Below the pieces are notes generated by a model. The model had not been told where the DNA came from. It searched no databases and saw only the letters and a program-made list of their open reading frames with translations. A program made the position numbers and the translations under genes. A stretch of DNA of 64,000 nt from positions 62,001 to 126,000 of the forward strand of contig BDIU01000240.1 of assembly GCA_002118135.1 (NCBI GenBank), given 5' to 3'. The DNA is from Trebouxia sp. TZW2008. Lineage: Eukaryota > Chlorophyta > Trebouxiophyceae > Trebouxiales > Trebouxiaceae. Of this stretch, positions 1 to 12,639 are shown piece after piece. The stretch's first letter is position 1; each line of letters begins with the position of its first letter.

Positions 1-333
1 CTGTTCCCCTCACCACTGCTGTAAGCCTGCAGGGTGGACAAGTTTTTGTGTGCGAAGCAGCTGTGATGTAGGACAACATCAATGGGTGCAAAGCGTGTGA
101 GTCCTGCAATCTAAAACAGCCATGTGTGATGCATGCAGGCCACGATTGATTGCAAATTGTGCGTCTGCTTGCAAGCTTGTGCTGAGAGTGTGAACAGAGT
201 GAGACCAACAGCTGTTGGCAGTTGCATGCATGCGCAATCTTCATGAAGTCAGTAGTTGCAACATGACACATGCCTTGTCTGCAGATTGAACATCAGTGCT
301 AGAAGCTGGTGACACATCATGACTGATGCAATG
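1..333. other. No gene recognised
   Basis: CA/TG-rich sequence with no convincing exon on either strand. It lies downstream (3' side) of the minus-strand gene ending at 334 and probably holds its 3' untranslated region. Confidence 0.4.
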
Positions 334-2719
334 CTAGCTTCCCCATGCGAGGTTGAAGCAATTACTGCTCACCAGTGCACTGTTGCTTCCATCCTGCTCC
401 GCTGTGGTGTTTGACTGGCCAGGCAGAAGACCCTTGACCTTCTGCAGCAGACTGGGACTGTCTGATTGCCCTGCCTCGACTGACCTGCCTTGACCAGCAG
501 TCTGCCTCTGTTGACTGTCTGATGCCTGACTTCTGCCCCAGCTGGCTGAAGGTGAAGAAGAGGACCACTTGGAGGGGGACACAGCCCGGCCTTGCGCACT
601 GTATGAGTCAGATGATGCTGCAGTGGTGTGGTTGAAGGGCACAGCTGAGGTGTAGCTGCCTGTTGTCTGAGAGGTTGCAACAGGTCTGATGCCTTCGGCC
701 ATCGACTCATAGCCCTCAGAACCTCTGTAGCCGGTCTGCAGACAGGAACAAGCTGCTTCAAAACGCATGGGTGACTTCACTTCTGCTGCAGTTCAGTGAT
801 GTGGTTTAGCTAGCCACACATCAGGCCTGTCACGAATGATCGTGGGCATCAGCGTGATTGGTTTCAAGTAGTTAATCTGGCACCTGCAAAGGTGGCACCA
901 GCCATTGAAGCTGGTCAAGCTGATGCCACTGATTTGATGACATTTTTTGGAGGGCTAGCTAGCCTCTGCCACAATGAGTATCACATCATCAATTAGTATG
1001 ACAGACTCAATCTGGATCATGTATTGCCTACTGCAGATGACAATGCACCAAAGGTTCAAAAGGCCATGGTTGCTTCTGTTTGCGTCAAACACAGGCACAA
1101 TTGTCGGTCAGCATTGGGGGACTCTCGGGTGCAACTCACCGACTGGTCGTCAGAAGCAAGCCCCCTTTGCTGTGCCTGGTGACCCGCCTCTTGTCTGGAC
1201 TGCCCTGCTCCAGGCAAGTACTCCTTAGCCCTATCCAGGAAGCTCTTGTCAGAAGAGTTACCGTCAGCTCTGTTGTCAGTTGAGCCTGGCAATGAACCCT
1301 GAGCCTGGTGTGTGCGAGCTGAAGCTGTCTGCTGGCCTGTGGCTGCAGCCTGAGGGGTGCCCCAGCTGGCAGAGGGGGAGGAAGAGGACCACCTTGCACT
1401 GGGGGACTCTGATGACCAAGTTGGCCTGTGCCCACCTGCTGTCTGTGAGGTGATGACTGGCCTCAGGCCTTCTGCTGTGCTGTGGCCATGTTCAGAGCTA
1501 TGGTAAGCATCCTGCAGGCCAGGAAGAAATGACAGTCAGCATGTGGCGATGTTTCAGGTGCAGGAACAAAACATGCAAATTTGTGTACAGTGCAATGGAT
1601 TTTGTGAGTGACTTTGTCAAAAGACTTGTGACGCACAGAGAGCGGCATTGCTCAGGCTGCCATACAAGCTGACATGCATTTCATATTGCAAGCAATGCTG
1701 TAGGATGACAACATAGTGTATATGCATACATGAGCACACGTGGCAGTCTTGCAATGCTGCTATGCACAAATGCACGGCAGACTTACTGCTGAGCTAGCAG
1801 GCATCTCGTCGCGATCTTGCACTGGAGTTGCATGTGATGACCGAGCAGCAGCTCCTGATGAATAAGAGGCTGGCTGTTCTTCCTCTGCATCCCTAGCAGA
1901 ACCATGTTCGTGACCTGCTGATGTGGTGTTTTGACCAGGCAGGTACTCCTTGGCCTTCTGTAGTAAGCTTGGACTTGACAACTCGCCATGTTGAGCAGTT
2001 GACCCTTGCTGGCCTGTGTGTGTGCTGGCTGAGCCCCAGCTAGCAGCAGGAGACGCAGTTGACCAACCCGCACTGGGAGCAGCTGAAGAGAACCTTGGAT
2101 TGTTGGGGCTATGTACGTGAAAGTTTGAAGCGTATGTGTTGTTGTCCAAGGTATCAGTGTTTACTCTGGAGGCCTCGCTCTCAGCCTGCAGTCAAAGATA
2201 GGAAGTTGCAGTTGCCAGCACAATGGCTTGCCTGCTGTCAAGCATGCTGCAGCCTCAATATAATACCAACATCAACAGCAGATGACAGATCTTCACGTCC
2301 TTTTCCTGCCAGTCCATTCAGCTAAAAATTTGCTTGGCTGTTTTGCAACGAACTGGCGAGTGCAGTGTAGACATATCGAGCAGGACTAGAGAACTATTCA
2401 CATGCTACGCTGATCAGGAATTTGATGTGAAGACGAGCAGTTCATACGACCAGCAGGTTTTTGCCGCGAAAGCTGCTGTCGCGTCTGCGTAGAGGATCCG
2501 ATCAGTATTGACTTTGCTGGAAGCTTACCTGTCGCTCGTGAGGGATGGTGCGCGCAGTCCCTTGCTCTCCGGTTGCTTCCTGCAGGCAGCAGGTCTATTG
2601 TCAACGGAGCTCGCTCAGAAACAGAGGACAGGTGAGACAGCGGGTCACACGATGCATACCATATCCTGGAAGGAGCGGCTGGTACTTACGTCCGAGGGCT
2701 CGACGTATGAAGACTGCAT
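334..2719 (-). CDS. Disordered protein with three W/S-rich plus short-helix modules, function unknown
   Basis: I do not recognise this protein. On the minus strand, exons around 2190-1790, 1480-1060 and 770-334 each encode the same module. A Ser/Pro/Trp segment (SPSAxWSSxSPxASWG) is followed by a Gln/Thr/Ser-rich linker, then a short amphipathic stretch (SPSLLQKAKEYLPG, SFLDRAKEYLPG, SPSLLQKVKGLLPG). The two later modules also share an upstream segment (EGLRPVITSQTAG and EGIRPVATSQTTG). The first exon probably starts at ATG 2719 (MQSSYVEPSD) before a GTAAGT donor near 2690. An exon at about 2615-2532 is likely, but its phase does not join cleanly to the next one. The stop is at 334. Low-complexity composition with a regularly repeated short helix is the architecture of multivalent linker proteins, but no function can be assigned from this alone. 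The repeat is certain; the exact 5' structure is not. Confidence 0.6.
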
Positions 2720-3517
2720 GGCAGCTTGCGCTGCGAAAGTGAAGCGCACAGAGTTTTTAGAGACTCAGTAACGGATCTAGCGGCTTTTTCGCAGCTTAGC
2801 GCAGATGATGCGAAGGTGTGACTCAGTCATGTATGACTCAATCAAGAAGAGGAATGCTTAACCCGCTTCTGCTGGCTGTACTGCCTTGTCTGGTAATTTG
2901 ATTGTTTGAAACTGCGGCACAAAGCAAGTTGCTTGCAGGTGCTTTTCAACATTGAAGATACGCGAAGGGATCTGCCATTGCAGAGCTTGTCTCAAGCCAG
3001 CATACTCACGTAAGAAGCTTTGAGTAAGTACTTCATCACCAGCTAGTGCACAGATGCTTGTATACATCGTAGCTCTGATGCAAAGCATTCAGATTGGCTT
3101 TTGGCCTGTACATTAGCTGGCGAGCCGTACAGTACCCACTTTGATGTTTATCTTCTCATTTTGAGTGTTGAGATGTCTGCGTTGCAGCAAAAAACACAGC
3201 CATGTTGGTATTTAGGCTCAACTGTTGCTGTGCACAACAGAGACTGCAGCCTGATGCCAGCTGGCATCACAGTTGATGTATTGGACACACGGATTGAATT
3301 GTGCAGCACAAATCACAGCTCACAACACAAGCGGGGTCCGAAATTTGATGACTGAATGCATCAAGACATGGCAAGCAGGGAAAGGTACATCGGACAGCTG
3401 ACATCCTGTGGCAGGCTCGGTCATCATGCATATCAGAGGTGATTGCCTCTGGTACACGCATCCAGATTGGCAATATGAGGAGGCGCCACGACAACATGTC
3501 AGTGGGTTTTCTGATTT
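2720..3517. other. Intergenic between two minus-strand genes
   Basis: No convincing exon. It should hold the promoter of the repeat protein (right edge of that gene) and the 3' flank of ETF alpha. Confidence 0.4.
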
Positions 3518-6473
3518 TCATGGCTTGAGCGAAGCAAACTCTTTTTCTAGCTCTGGCAAGATCTTGAATAAGTCACCGACCAACCCATAGTCTGAAACCT
3601 GCATGACAACTTGAATTTCATCTGGACTTGAACACTGAGAACGAAGTGACTAGGCACTCAGACCACGGTGACATTTTTCAGCATGCTGGCAGCTTAGTGT
3701 TACTCAGAAAGCATTCTCCCTGAGCAGTATAACCTTTTTGTTGTCTTGCATGTCAATGCACTAGATGAGCAGAGAAAGCAGAGTACATGCATCACGTGTG
3801 GCAACACCTGGAAAATTGGTGCATCAGGGTCTGAGTTGACGGCTACAATGCATTTGGAGTCCTTCATGCCTGCAAGATGCTGGATGGCTCCTGAGATGCC
3901 AAGAGCGATATATAGCTCAGGCGCAACCACCTTGCCAGTCTGTCCGACCTACACTCCACCAGTGCATGCTGAAGCAGCAAGCAGGCCAGTCACCAACTAA
4001 TCAAGCAGGGTATTGGCTGTAGAACGCAATGTATTTGCACAACTGCCTGCGGACCATTTTGACTTGACAGCACAGTCGAGTGCCTCATGTACGCAAGTGT
4101 TGATATAGGCAGTGTGCTGCAGCCTTGCTGCGGATGCGCGGCATGCTGAATGCGGTCAGATGAGCAGTACATCACCATGTGCAGCGCTGTTGAAAGCACA
4201 AGTTGATGTCAAGGCACAGATCTAGGGTATCTGATGGGCAATGCTTCATGATGCAGACTTGTTGAGACAGCAGCATGAATTATTGCCCAACCGATACTGT
4301 GCATCTCTTGAATGCAAACATGTAAGCCCACCCTCAGACTTATGCACAACTACATACATTACCCCCAACATACAAGTTGTCAAGAAGGGTATGGCTGAGA
4401 ATTGTCGGGCAGCTATTGATACAAACAGGGTTATCTGCAGCGATTGCAAGCAAAGCGGCAACACAGTGTTTCCTGCATGGCCAAGTAGAATGGCATACGC
4501 TCATCAGCCACGCAAGTAGAAGCGTAGGTGGACCTGCATGTCGTTTGGGCAGAGGCCGGCGTCCACTGCAGCTCTGGAGGCCCCCACAGCTCCACCCACC
4601 ATGTCAGCCAATCTTTCCAGTAGCTGGAAGTTCTCCTTTGTCTTTAGAGCCCGACCACCTGTAAACACAGAACAACAGGTTGGATGCAACCCCAACAAAA
4701 CAAGTCAAAGTCACATGGCTTGTTGCATGGCTTGTCAGGCAGAGCGCAAAGCTCTTAGGCAGAGATATTGACAAGTTTGACCCACCACAAACTTGACAGG
4801 CACATGAAAACTGAGTGCTTGGCCTTGTGATGGTGACAGTAGCCAAACCTGATTTTGGGGTGTGCTAGTACAGCTCATGTTCAGCAGCTTTGAAGAAGCA
4901 ATGAGCAGACGAATGAGCGCTCCCCTTGCGAAATGACATGGAACATATTATCAGCACTCTGAGCGTGCATTCCAGCTGCTATCGAGTGGATGACCTGACT
5001 GATCAGTACATGATATTTTTGTGTAACATGTGGCAGAAGATGTCACACTTTCTGCAAAGAGTTTGCTGCAGGGATGCTGTGGACATGGCATGTGCGGTGT
5101 CACCTGATATGACCACACGAGCTGCTCCAAGCTCAGGTCGCTCGCTCTTCTGCCTTGTTTCATCTTCCCACTCAATATCTACGGAGCTTGCCTGCATTCA
5201 GGGAGGCTGCTCAGAGTCTCCACAGCATCCCAAAGCAACCATAGATGTGCCAAGTCCCCTGCGGCTGATATGATGGGTCTGTGCGGCAAGCATAACCAGC
5301 AACATTACAGAAGGCACAGCTTGTGCCAGCCAACATGTGCTGGTTCATGCCCAGGACATCAAAAGCAGTTTGCCAGCAAGGGAAAGCTGACTTGTGTCAG
5401 CATGTTTGCAGCAAGTGAAAAGGATCTGGAGAAAGGTAAAGGTATTGGTTCTCCGCGGATGAGAGAGCACTTGTCACCAACCTGAGCTGCTTCAAGATCT
5501 GCGCTGTTGATTGGTTCTATGGCTGCGGTGGTAGAGGAGGTGGCTGCTGCCTTCTCAAATGCTGTGGTTCTGATGCTCAGCATTTGGACAGAGTCCGCTG
5601 AGCACTTGACGGTTTCAAGAGCGTTCCCAGCATATATTGGCCTGCCAACAATACGCAGCGTGTGATGTTTGCAATGTTCAGACACTGCGCGGTCAATGCC
5701 CTGTTATGCATTGCTTGTCTCAGGTGCTGTCTGCAAACAGTGCTGGGCAACAAGCAGCCACGTGCAAACTGTGCTGCAAAGACAGGGATTTGTATGCACT
5801 TGCAGTGATGTCTCAGCAGCGTGCAGTGGGAAAGCAGTAGCAGGGTAAGTTTATTAGAGAGGCAGCACCTTACGTATGTGCATGAGTCCAGAACTTCTGT
5901 TACATCGCTTACTGGCTGGCAGTCAAGCAGGGCTGCTGCCCGTGGAAGCAGGTTGCGCCCAAAGGTGCTTGAGGGTGCCAGTATGTGAGTGAATTTGTGC
6001 CTGTAGTTGCACCGCTTGACTGATATTCTGAGAGGCGACTGAGACCCTGAGGGCTTGCAAACACAGCATGAACAGACCGTGAATGCAAATATACTAGAAT
6101 CAGGGACAAGTGCTCTGCTAATTGATGGCTGAGGCTGGGCTGATCCGCTGTCAAGACTTTGCTGACCCCAGTGACACCCTGAACAGCCTCGCTGACTGAG
6201 TCCAGTGTGGAACCAGCAACCAGCACAGACACATTTCCAGTGCCAAGAGCAGAAGCTGCAGCTATAGTATTGAGTGTGCTGGCTGCAAGCTTGTTGTCCT
6301 TGTGCTCTGCCACAACCAAAGTGTTCAGCTGCAGTCAAGACCAGCAGCTTAGTCAGCTGGTGAGCGCGAAACGAACTGCGGGACGCACTGCAAGCAACCT
6401 GTGCCAACTTCAAAATGCTGAATTTGCAGCGCGGCCCTGATCGAAGCTGCCTTTGCAGGACACCAACGAGCAT
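3518..6473 (-). CDS. ETFA: Electron transfer flavoprotein alpha subunit, mitochondrial
   Basis: ETF alpha carries FAD and passes electrons from acyl-CoA and amino-acid dehydrogenases to ETF-ubiquinone oxidoreductase in the mitochondrial matrix. Translation from ATG 6473 gives a basic presequence ([18 protein letters not shown]), then after a short in-phase intron the N-terminal domain ([25 protein letters not shown]). Next come [33 protein letters not shown] and [20 protein letters not shown]. The FAD-binding C-terminal domain follows: [36 protein letters not shown] and [18 protein letters not shown]. The last exons close exactly: 4658-4534, 3948-3808 (47 codons) and 3598-3518 (27 codons with TGA). 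Length and motif order match the family. No partner beta subunit lies in this window. Confidence 0.93.
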
Positions 6474-7130
6474 CCTGATCAATAGGCTAATTGATCAGTG
6501 GCTTGCACAAACTTGTTCTGATCACAAACTGTCTTGCAATGATTCTCCGCTCGATATCGTCATCGGTCTAGACGCGAGCAAGTCAAGGCATGAGATCGCA
6601 CCAAACCACGCTGCGATCATTGACTGAAGACAGAAGCGGACTGGGAATGTGCATGGAGGCACCTCGCACGACTTGCAGGGGTCATGAACTATGACTCATG
6701 ATCACAGCTCTGTCGGCAAAAGCTTGCACACTAGCGCAAAGTGAAGCGCATCTTTGTCGGACTGTAACACCTACAACCTGGTGCTGCAGCGAAGGTTTGC
6801 ATCGGGCTTTTTTTCAGACCATGAGATCCAAGTTGTGCTTTTGAGCTTGCCAGAGAACAGGTGCAACTTTCGAAATGCACACAGCTTCGCAGCACTCGGT
6901 CCAAGTAAACTGTCTCACGCACCAGCATACACCCGATTTTGGAAGGAGACCCGTTAAAAAGTTTTCTCCGACAGTTCGACCTCGCGAACCTAGTCATACT
7001 TGCCGCAGACACATAGTGAGGTAAGACAGGACGTCAGCAAATACGATAGCCTGGTCAGGTCCACCAACTAAAGAGTGTATTCTCACGACGCCTTGTTATC
7101 CCAAGTAGGGCCGGGTCGAATCAAGACACG
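6474..7130. promoter_or_regulatory. Intergenic, likely divergent promoter region of ETFA and the 7.1-9.7 kb gene
   Basis: No ORF with homology. It lies between the ETFA start codon on the minus strand and the first plus-strand exon candidates near 7140. No specific promoter motif was identified. Confidence 0.35.
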
Positions 7131-7140
7131 CAGCGAAAGC

Positions 7141-9738
7141 AGACAATTCCTTATGCACCCCCTGTCCAAGCACCACCACCTCCCCCTCCTCCACCATCTT
7201 CAACCTCCACTGTAAGAGCTGTTGTTCCTCAGCATACATATCCTGTTGTGGCAGTGCGCAGTTTTCCTTCAAGATGTCCATGCACAGGCCTCAAATTGTT
7301 TATTGCACCTTCATAGCATGGGGTCTTTGCAGTACCCAGGCCAGGCTTGCTCTAATCAAGTTTTGCCATGACCTGTGCCGCTGTACTGACCACTGGTACA
7401 TGTTCTCAAGCGTAATCTGCTGCAGGGAGGCGGAGACTTCAGCAGGCGCGATCTACTTTTAATTTTTGCAGGATGTGCCTTTCTCAATGTTGCCAGGTGG
7501 CAAGGTAAGCTGTATATGCCTGCAATCTGCCTTGCATCACATGGCACTGCGTGTGCAGACAGTGTGACTTGTTCAATGGAGTATATCATATTGCTTTGAG
7601 TGATGATGCAATGATAAGAGTTACCATGTCAACAAAACACACTGCAACACGCAGCTAGCTTGTGTTGTCGCCTTCCAAATTGACTCACAGAGGCTCATTG
7701 TGGCAGAGCCGGGTGCTGCGCATTTTGAGCTGCAGAAATGCGTCTTTTGAATCAAGCTGTGTCATCCTTTGCAGATGCAAAGGATTATCAGGCAAAAGAC
7801 AAGGTTGGATTTGACAAGAATGGCCAACCGTACATAATCAGCAACGGTGCCCGTGTCCCAATGGCAATCAACAGAGATAGCCGTGGTAACATGGAGATGG
7901 TTGATCCAAAGGGGACCCTGTACTATCACACTAAAGATCAGGGCATGTATGTGGTATGTTCTGCTGTCCATGCATGTGCTGAATGCGGCATAACCCTGTT
8001 GCTGTCCAGTGCAAGTGTTTGAACAATGATCGCATGAGTGCTTGCCTCTGGTCAGACACTGTGCAGCAAACCACACGGGCAACAGCTGTGACGATTGTTA
8101 CTCCTTTCAGCACATGTGCCAGGTGTGTGTGTAGAAGTTGTGTCTTGCCAGGCCAGCTTGTTCATGGCATCCACCAGCTAATATTCTTTACGAAATAGAT
8201 TACACAGGTGCATACTGCTATGTAGCTGATTGTGAATTTTCAGCAAGGATATTGGACCGTTTAAGCCCCCTAAATGCAGCAACAAGTTGCATCAGTACAC
8301 TGCAGATGTTTCCTGTCTGCTTAGTCAGTGTTCTCACCTGTCAGCACTCTCAGCCCAACCTTAACAAGGCACAAGCTTGCAGGCATGTCTCAGGCTTGTG
8401 TCAGTTCTGCTTGAGACTTTGCAACAAAACATTGTGTGTGTTTGCACAATGCCCACTGTGCGCAACACCGCTGCTCAATTGCATTGCTGCTTATTGCCAT
8501 CTTGCATTGAATCATTTCTGTCTGCTGTCTGCTGCCATCTGGACAATCCTGGTCTGATGTCTCTGTGGAACATTCCTGCAACAGAGATTGCAAATCTTCC
8601 ACTACTTGCCACATTGTGATCTGCAAGTTTGTGGTGGTTGCAAGCTGATTTGTGAGGGGCTGAGATCTTGGACAGTAACTTCTTTGGGAAGGGTTTTTAG
8701 ACAGATAGCAGCTGCAAAGAGCCTTGCAAAGCATGTTCTATTCATGAAGCTTGCTTGACAGGCAGAAAGCTCAGCACCTGGCACCATTAGCACATCTTGT
8801 GTCAAGCTAGCGCTTGTCATGTAGCGAATACCAGAGGAAGGGACTGTCAAGATGATACTGGCGGTTGATGATCAGCAGATGTAATGCTGAAGTGATGAGT
8901 TTTGAAGAAGAGCATTGTCAGCTTGTATGGTGCATGACAGTGTAGTGATGGCGACCCGTCAGGCATAGTTTTGCGCAAGACAGCAAGCCTGCAATGCAAA
9001 TGTACTGTGCTGTACAGGTGTTGAACGACGGCACTATGATCAGAGTCACTGAGGATGGGAGACACAGAGTAACACCACAGGTTTTGGGCAACGTCCATGA
9101 CCTGCAGAAAATCCCAGTAGAAGAGTTTGGAGGCTTCCCCATTGCAACAGTCCAGGAAGCATATGCCAAGGCGCGAGACGAGAAAGGCAACAAGCTGCCA
9201 GGCTCACTTCCTGATTATGTCATGGGCTTCCCTAACACAGAAGCACCAGAGGAGTTCCCCCCTGGAGCCGTACAGTTGGAAACGGTGCGGCCACCGCTTG
9301 CAACACAGCCCTTGACACAGCCCATGTCACGCATTCACAATTCAGTCTTGGCCGATGCATGTATCATCATGATTGTGCGCACACTCAAGGGCAATTTTTG
9401 GGTTTGGCGGGTAATATGCACTCAAGGCGCTGCACCTGCAGCCTTTCAAAGATAACCTAGACTCCTATTAGCACAGAGCGTCACACAAATCAGCTGGTAT
9501 TATGACACCATCATGGTTGCAGTTTTCTGCTTGACTCCTCGAGCTAATTGCACTCTCCCTGTTGTATGACCCTGTGCTACGACACAGGCTTAGAGATGCT
9601 CTTGTGTTGGTGCTACAGGAGAAACAAGAGTTGACTGAGGATGGAGACATCAAAGTTACAGCAAAAGCAATCGCACCGCCATTCATGATGGAAGCCACCG
9701 TACCCCGTACCGAGACTTCAAAGGCGAACTCTAAGTAA
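7141..9738 (+). CDS. Unrecognised soluble protein, multi-exon; 5' structure uncertain
   Basis: I do not recognise this family. The secure part has three exons. Exon 7738-7953 (from a possible start ATG 7738) encodes a charged segment with VGFDKNGQPYIISNGARVPM and DPKGTLYYHTKDQGMYV. It splices in phase to an exon from 9019 (VLNDGTMIRVTEDGRHRV, PVEEFGGFPIATVQEAYAKA, PDYVMGFPNTEAPEEFPPG). A last exon at about 9620-9738 follows (EKQELTEDGDIKVTAKAIAP, ending TSKANSK and TAA). Two upstream plus-strand stretches with good splice borders may belong to it: a polyproline stretch at about 7139-7210 (PYAPPVQAPPPPPPPP) and an 11-codon exon at 7471-7504. Their phase does not join exon 7738, so either ATG 7738 is the true start or an exon is missing. 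No signal peptide or membrane segment is visible. The repeated VxxDGT/EDG turns suggest a beta-rich fold, which is inference only. Confidence 0.55.
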
Positions 9739-12639
9739 CTGGTGACTAAACACAGTCCACATGTGCATGCAAGGGAGATTACTCAGCACAAAGATTATGG
9801 CCTCATGCACGCTTGTATTCTGAGCTAGCTGAAGGCTGCTCAAGTGTGTGCAGCATTCAGTTTGCTCTGGACCCTTTGTAATGATTTTATTCTGCATCAG
9901 ATAGACAAAGCAGTGGTGCCTCTGCCAAAGCAGATGGCAAGCTCTGTTTTTACTGCTTTCAATTGCCTGAGCCTCACTGTTCTCCACCAATGTGACCTGG
10001 GGAATTGTAGTAGAATCACCCACACAGCATTTGAAATAGATGCTGCCATTCAAGATGTGTTGAAGTCAATAGCAGTGAATTTTGTTTTTGATGTGTGGAA
10101 CTTGACTGTATACTCTTGTGAATTGTGTTGTTGGACTGTCAGTATCATGTACGCTGCTGTTAGTGTATCAAGCCCAGTCCAGTTTACAGGGTTCTGCTTG
10201 TGCATACAAGAATGCATATATCAGCCAAGTCAAACTGTGTATTTGCTACAAGGCAACTGCGCGTGCTTGGTCAGATGGCAAGCTTCCCTTCTAGGCAACG
10301 AATTGTGCTGATGAGGATTAGATCACCCAAGATGCAGCACCAGTAGTGCATTCACTGTTGGTGAGGTCAGATTGTCTGCGCCCAACTCATGCATTGAATG
10401 TCGCCAAAAGAACACGTGTAGCACAGGAATCTTCATGTGTCACTCGGTGCCCCAGCAATATGCCAGACACCGTTGCATATGTTACATGTTGTATGGCATG
10501 GTGATGGGTAGTCCTGCTGATTTTGGCTCAAAAGTCTCGCTGCAGTACGTCTCAAGTGTGGCTGAGCAGTCTGCAGAAGTAAAACGAAACCAATACCTGA
10601 AAATCAGACTTTGTGACTCGACCAGGCTCGACTCGACCAAACCACATGACTGCCTGTTGCAATGAAGCATAGCCATGCAGCAATCTCAGCTGCCATTCAC
10701 TGCAACACAATTGGTATAGACTCCAACAGCGGCATGACCATGCGTCATGACACAAACAAAACTTGAAGCAGCAGCAGCAGCATGAATAGGCTGAGCACTG
10801 CAAAAATATGCAAACACAACTCAAGATACGTATCAATGGATGCATTCCAGTTTCCATTGATGCTCTTGCTTGCTCAAGGATATGTCAAAATGGCAGGCAG
10901 CAACTGCGGCATGATATCAAGCACCATTCCTTCTGCTCGCCTGTGCCCTTGACTCAGAAACAGCCCTGTTTCAGGGCGTGGCAATTTAGAATTTTTGTGC
11001 GTCATTCAGCACTGCTCGCAGCATCCCCACTGAGTGGTGTCCCTCTACATGCACTTGGATGTTCTCCAAGTGTTTGCTGATCTGTGCTGCACGCTATCTT
11101 AGGTCACTGCCACTGAGGGCAAGCTGTATATCATCACAGTGACTGCTTTCAGGACGTTGTTGCATCTCTTGCTGATAGCAATCTGGTCGTGTACAGGTTG
11201 AAATCTGTAGCAGGGAAAACAAGTTGCGCACATGCACGCACAGTTTGACAGCATTCACACTGCTGACTCGTCTGCATTGCACCCACTCATTATAGCACAA
11301 CAAGCAGAAGGGTGTGCAGAGTATACATATCCATTGCCAATGAATTTGACTGGGCGAGTTCTCATGATGCAACACTTACATGGATCCAGGTGGGTTTGCG
11401 GCGGCTGATCTGCTGGTGAAGCCTAACCCAGGGTTTCTGCCCTGCCCATAGTTGCCCTCCGGGAGGGAACCGTGTGATCATACTTATAGCCATTTGAAAC
11501 TCGCATACATCCTAATTTCCAGTGAATTATAGCTCACAGGTACACAGATGAAGCCCTGATGATCTACGATAGAGATCATGCAGCTTGCAGCAGTTTGTGC
11601 GTGGTATTTTTCAAAGCTGGGCCTTTGGCTGCAAGTCTGCATGCAAGACCGCCAAGGAGACAAGACAGCGAAGGAGGTACAGGTAAGCGCCAAAGGTAGG
11701 TATCATCAGATAAGGCGACTGCATGCTACCTTGTTCGTGCCACCATCAACGGTGTTATGTCAACGCCACCTCTTTGGCAGCATTCATCAAGTCAAACGAT
11801 TAGATGTAGAGAGATCTGCACATGTCATGTCATGTTGTATGTCACTCTTGCCTGCTGCAATCAGCAAGCACGCGTACGCTGCAGCTCGTTTGTCTCAAAT
11901 ATGCAAGTTTTGCATAGCTGCGATACAGCAAGAAATGACAATCAACTTTCCAAATTTAGAGGTTTGTACAGCAATACGCTTGGCCACTGTACAAGTCTCA
12001 CTTGAGACTTGACTTGCAAGGCAGACTCAAAGCTTTCGCACAGGCCTGTCTCTGCTGCATGGACGTCTGTGCATATTCTGCTTCACTTCGGCAGCGCACC
12101 TTTGCAGGCATTCTGATGCTCATGTGGTGGCCGTGAGCCACGCACTGAGCAATGCATGCCACTCAGTTATGGATCTGCAAGCACATCTAGAAGCAGATTC
12201 CCAGAATTGCACTGACATCTCAACTCACCGCAGCACAGACCGCAGCACGGAGCGCAGCATGCTGTGCAGCCTGCCGTTGCGCTAGCAGCGTACAGTTCGT
12301 AGCAACCATTACGCAGGTAACAGCGTGTAAGCACAACGCCCGAGCAAGACAAGGTGAGAGGCGCAAGTCGCGGTCGTAACACCAGTTGTCGACACAGGAA
12401 GAGTCCTGGCAGCGTCGAGGCTGATCAAGTTTGTTCGTTGCTTTAGAGTAATCTTTTGACGTGTTGCTGAAGGCACTTCGCAGCTTGCGCCCGAGTGTTG
12501 TATGCTCTGTGCTTCGCTGAAAGCGTATGCATGAGCATGTGCAGCAAGTTTGTTGTGTTTTGTCGCAAGCTGCTGCCATGAGACGCCCAGAAGGCAAGGC
12601 GGTCATGTGTCTGCAGCAACAGGCTGTCATCACAGTCAG
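9739..12639. other. Long stretch without a recognisable gene
   Basis: About 2.9 kb with no homologous exon seen on either strand. A short open segment at 11381-11450 (MDPGGFAAADLLVKPNPG, then stop) is the only plausible coding fragment. Any N-terminal ATPase lobe of the helicase gene that follows would have to lie here, but I found no DEGK/DEAH-type motif. Confidence 0.4.
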
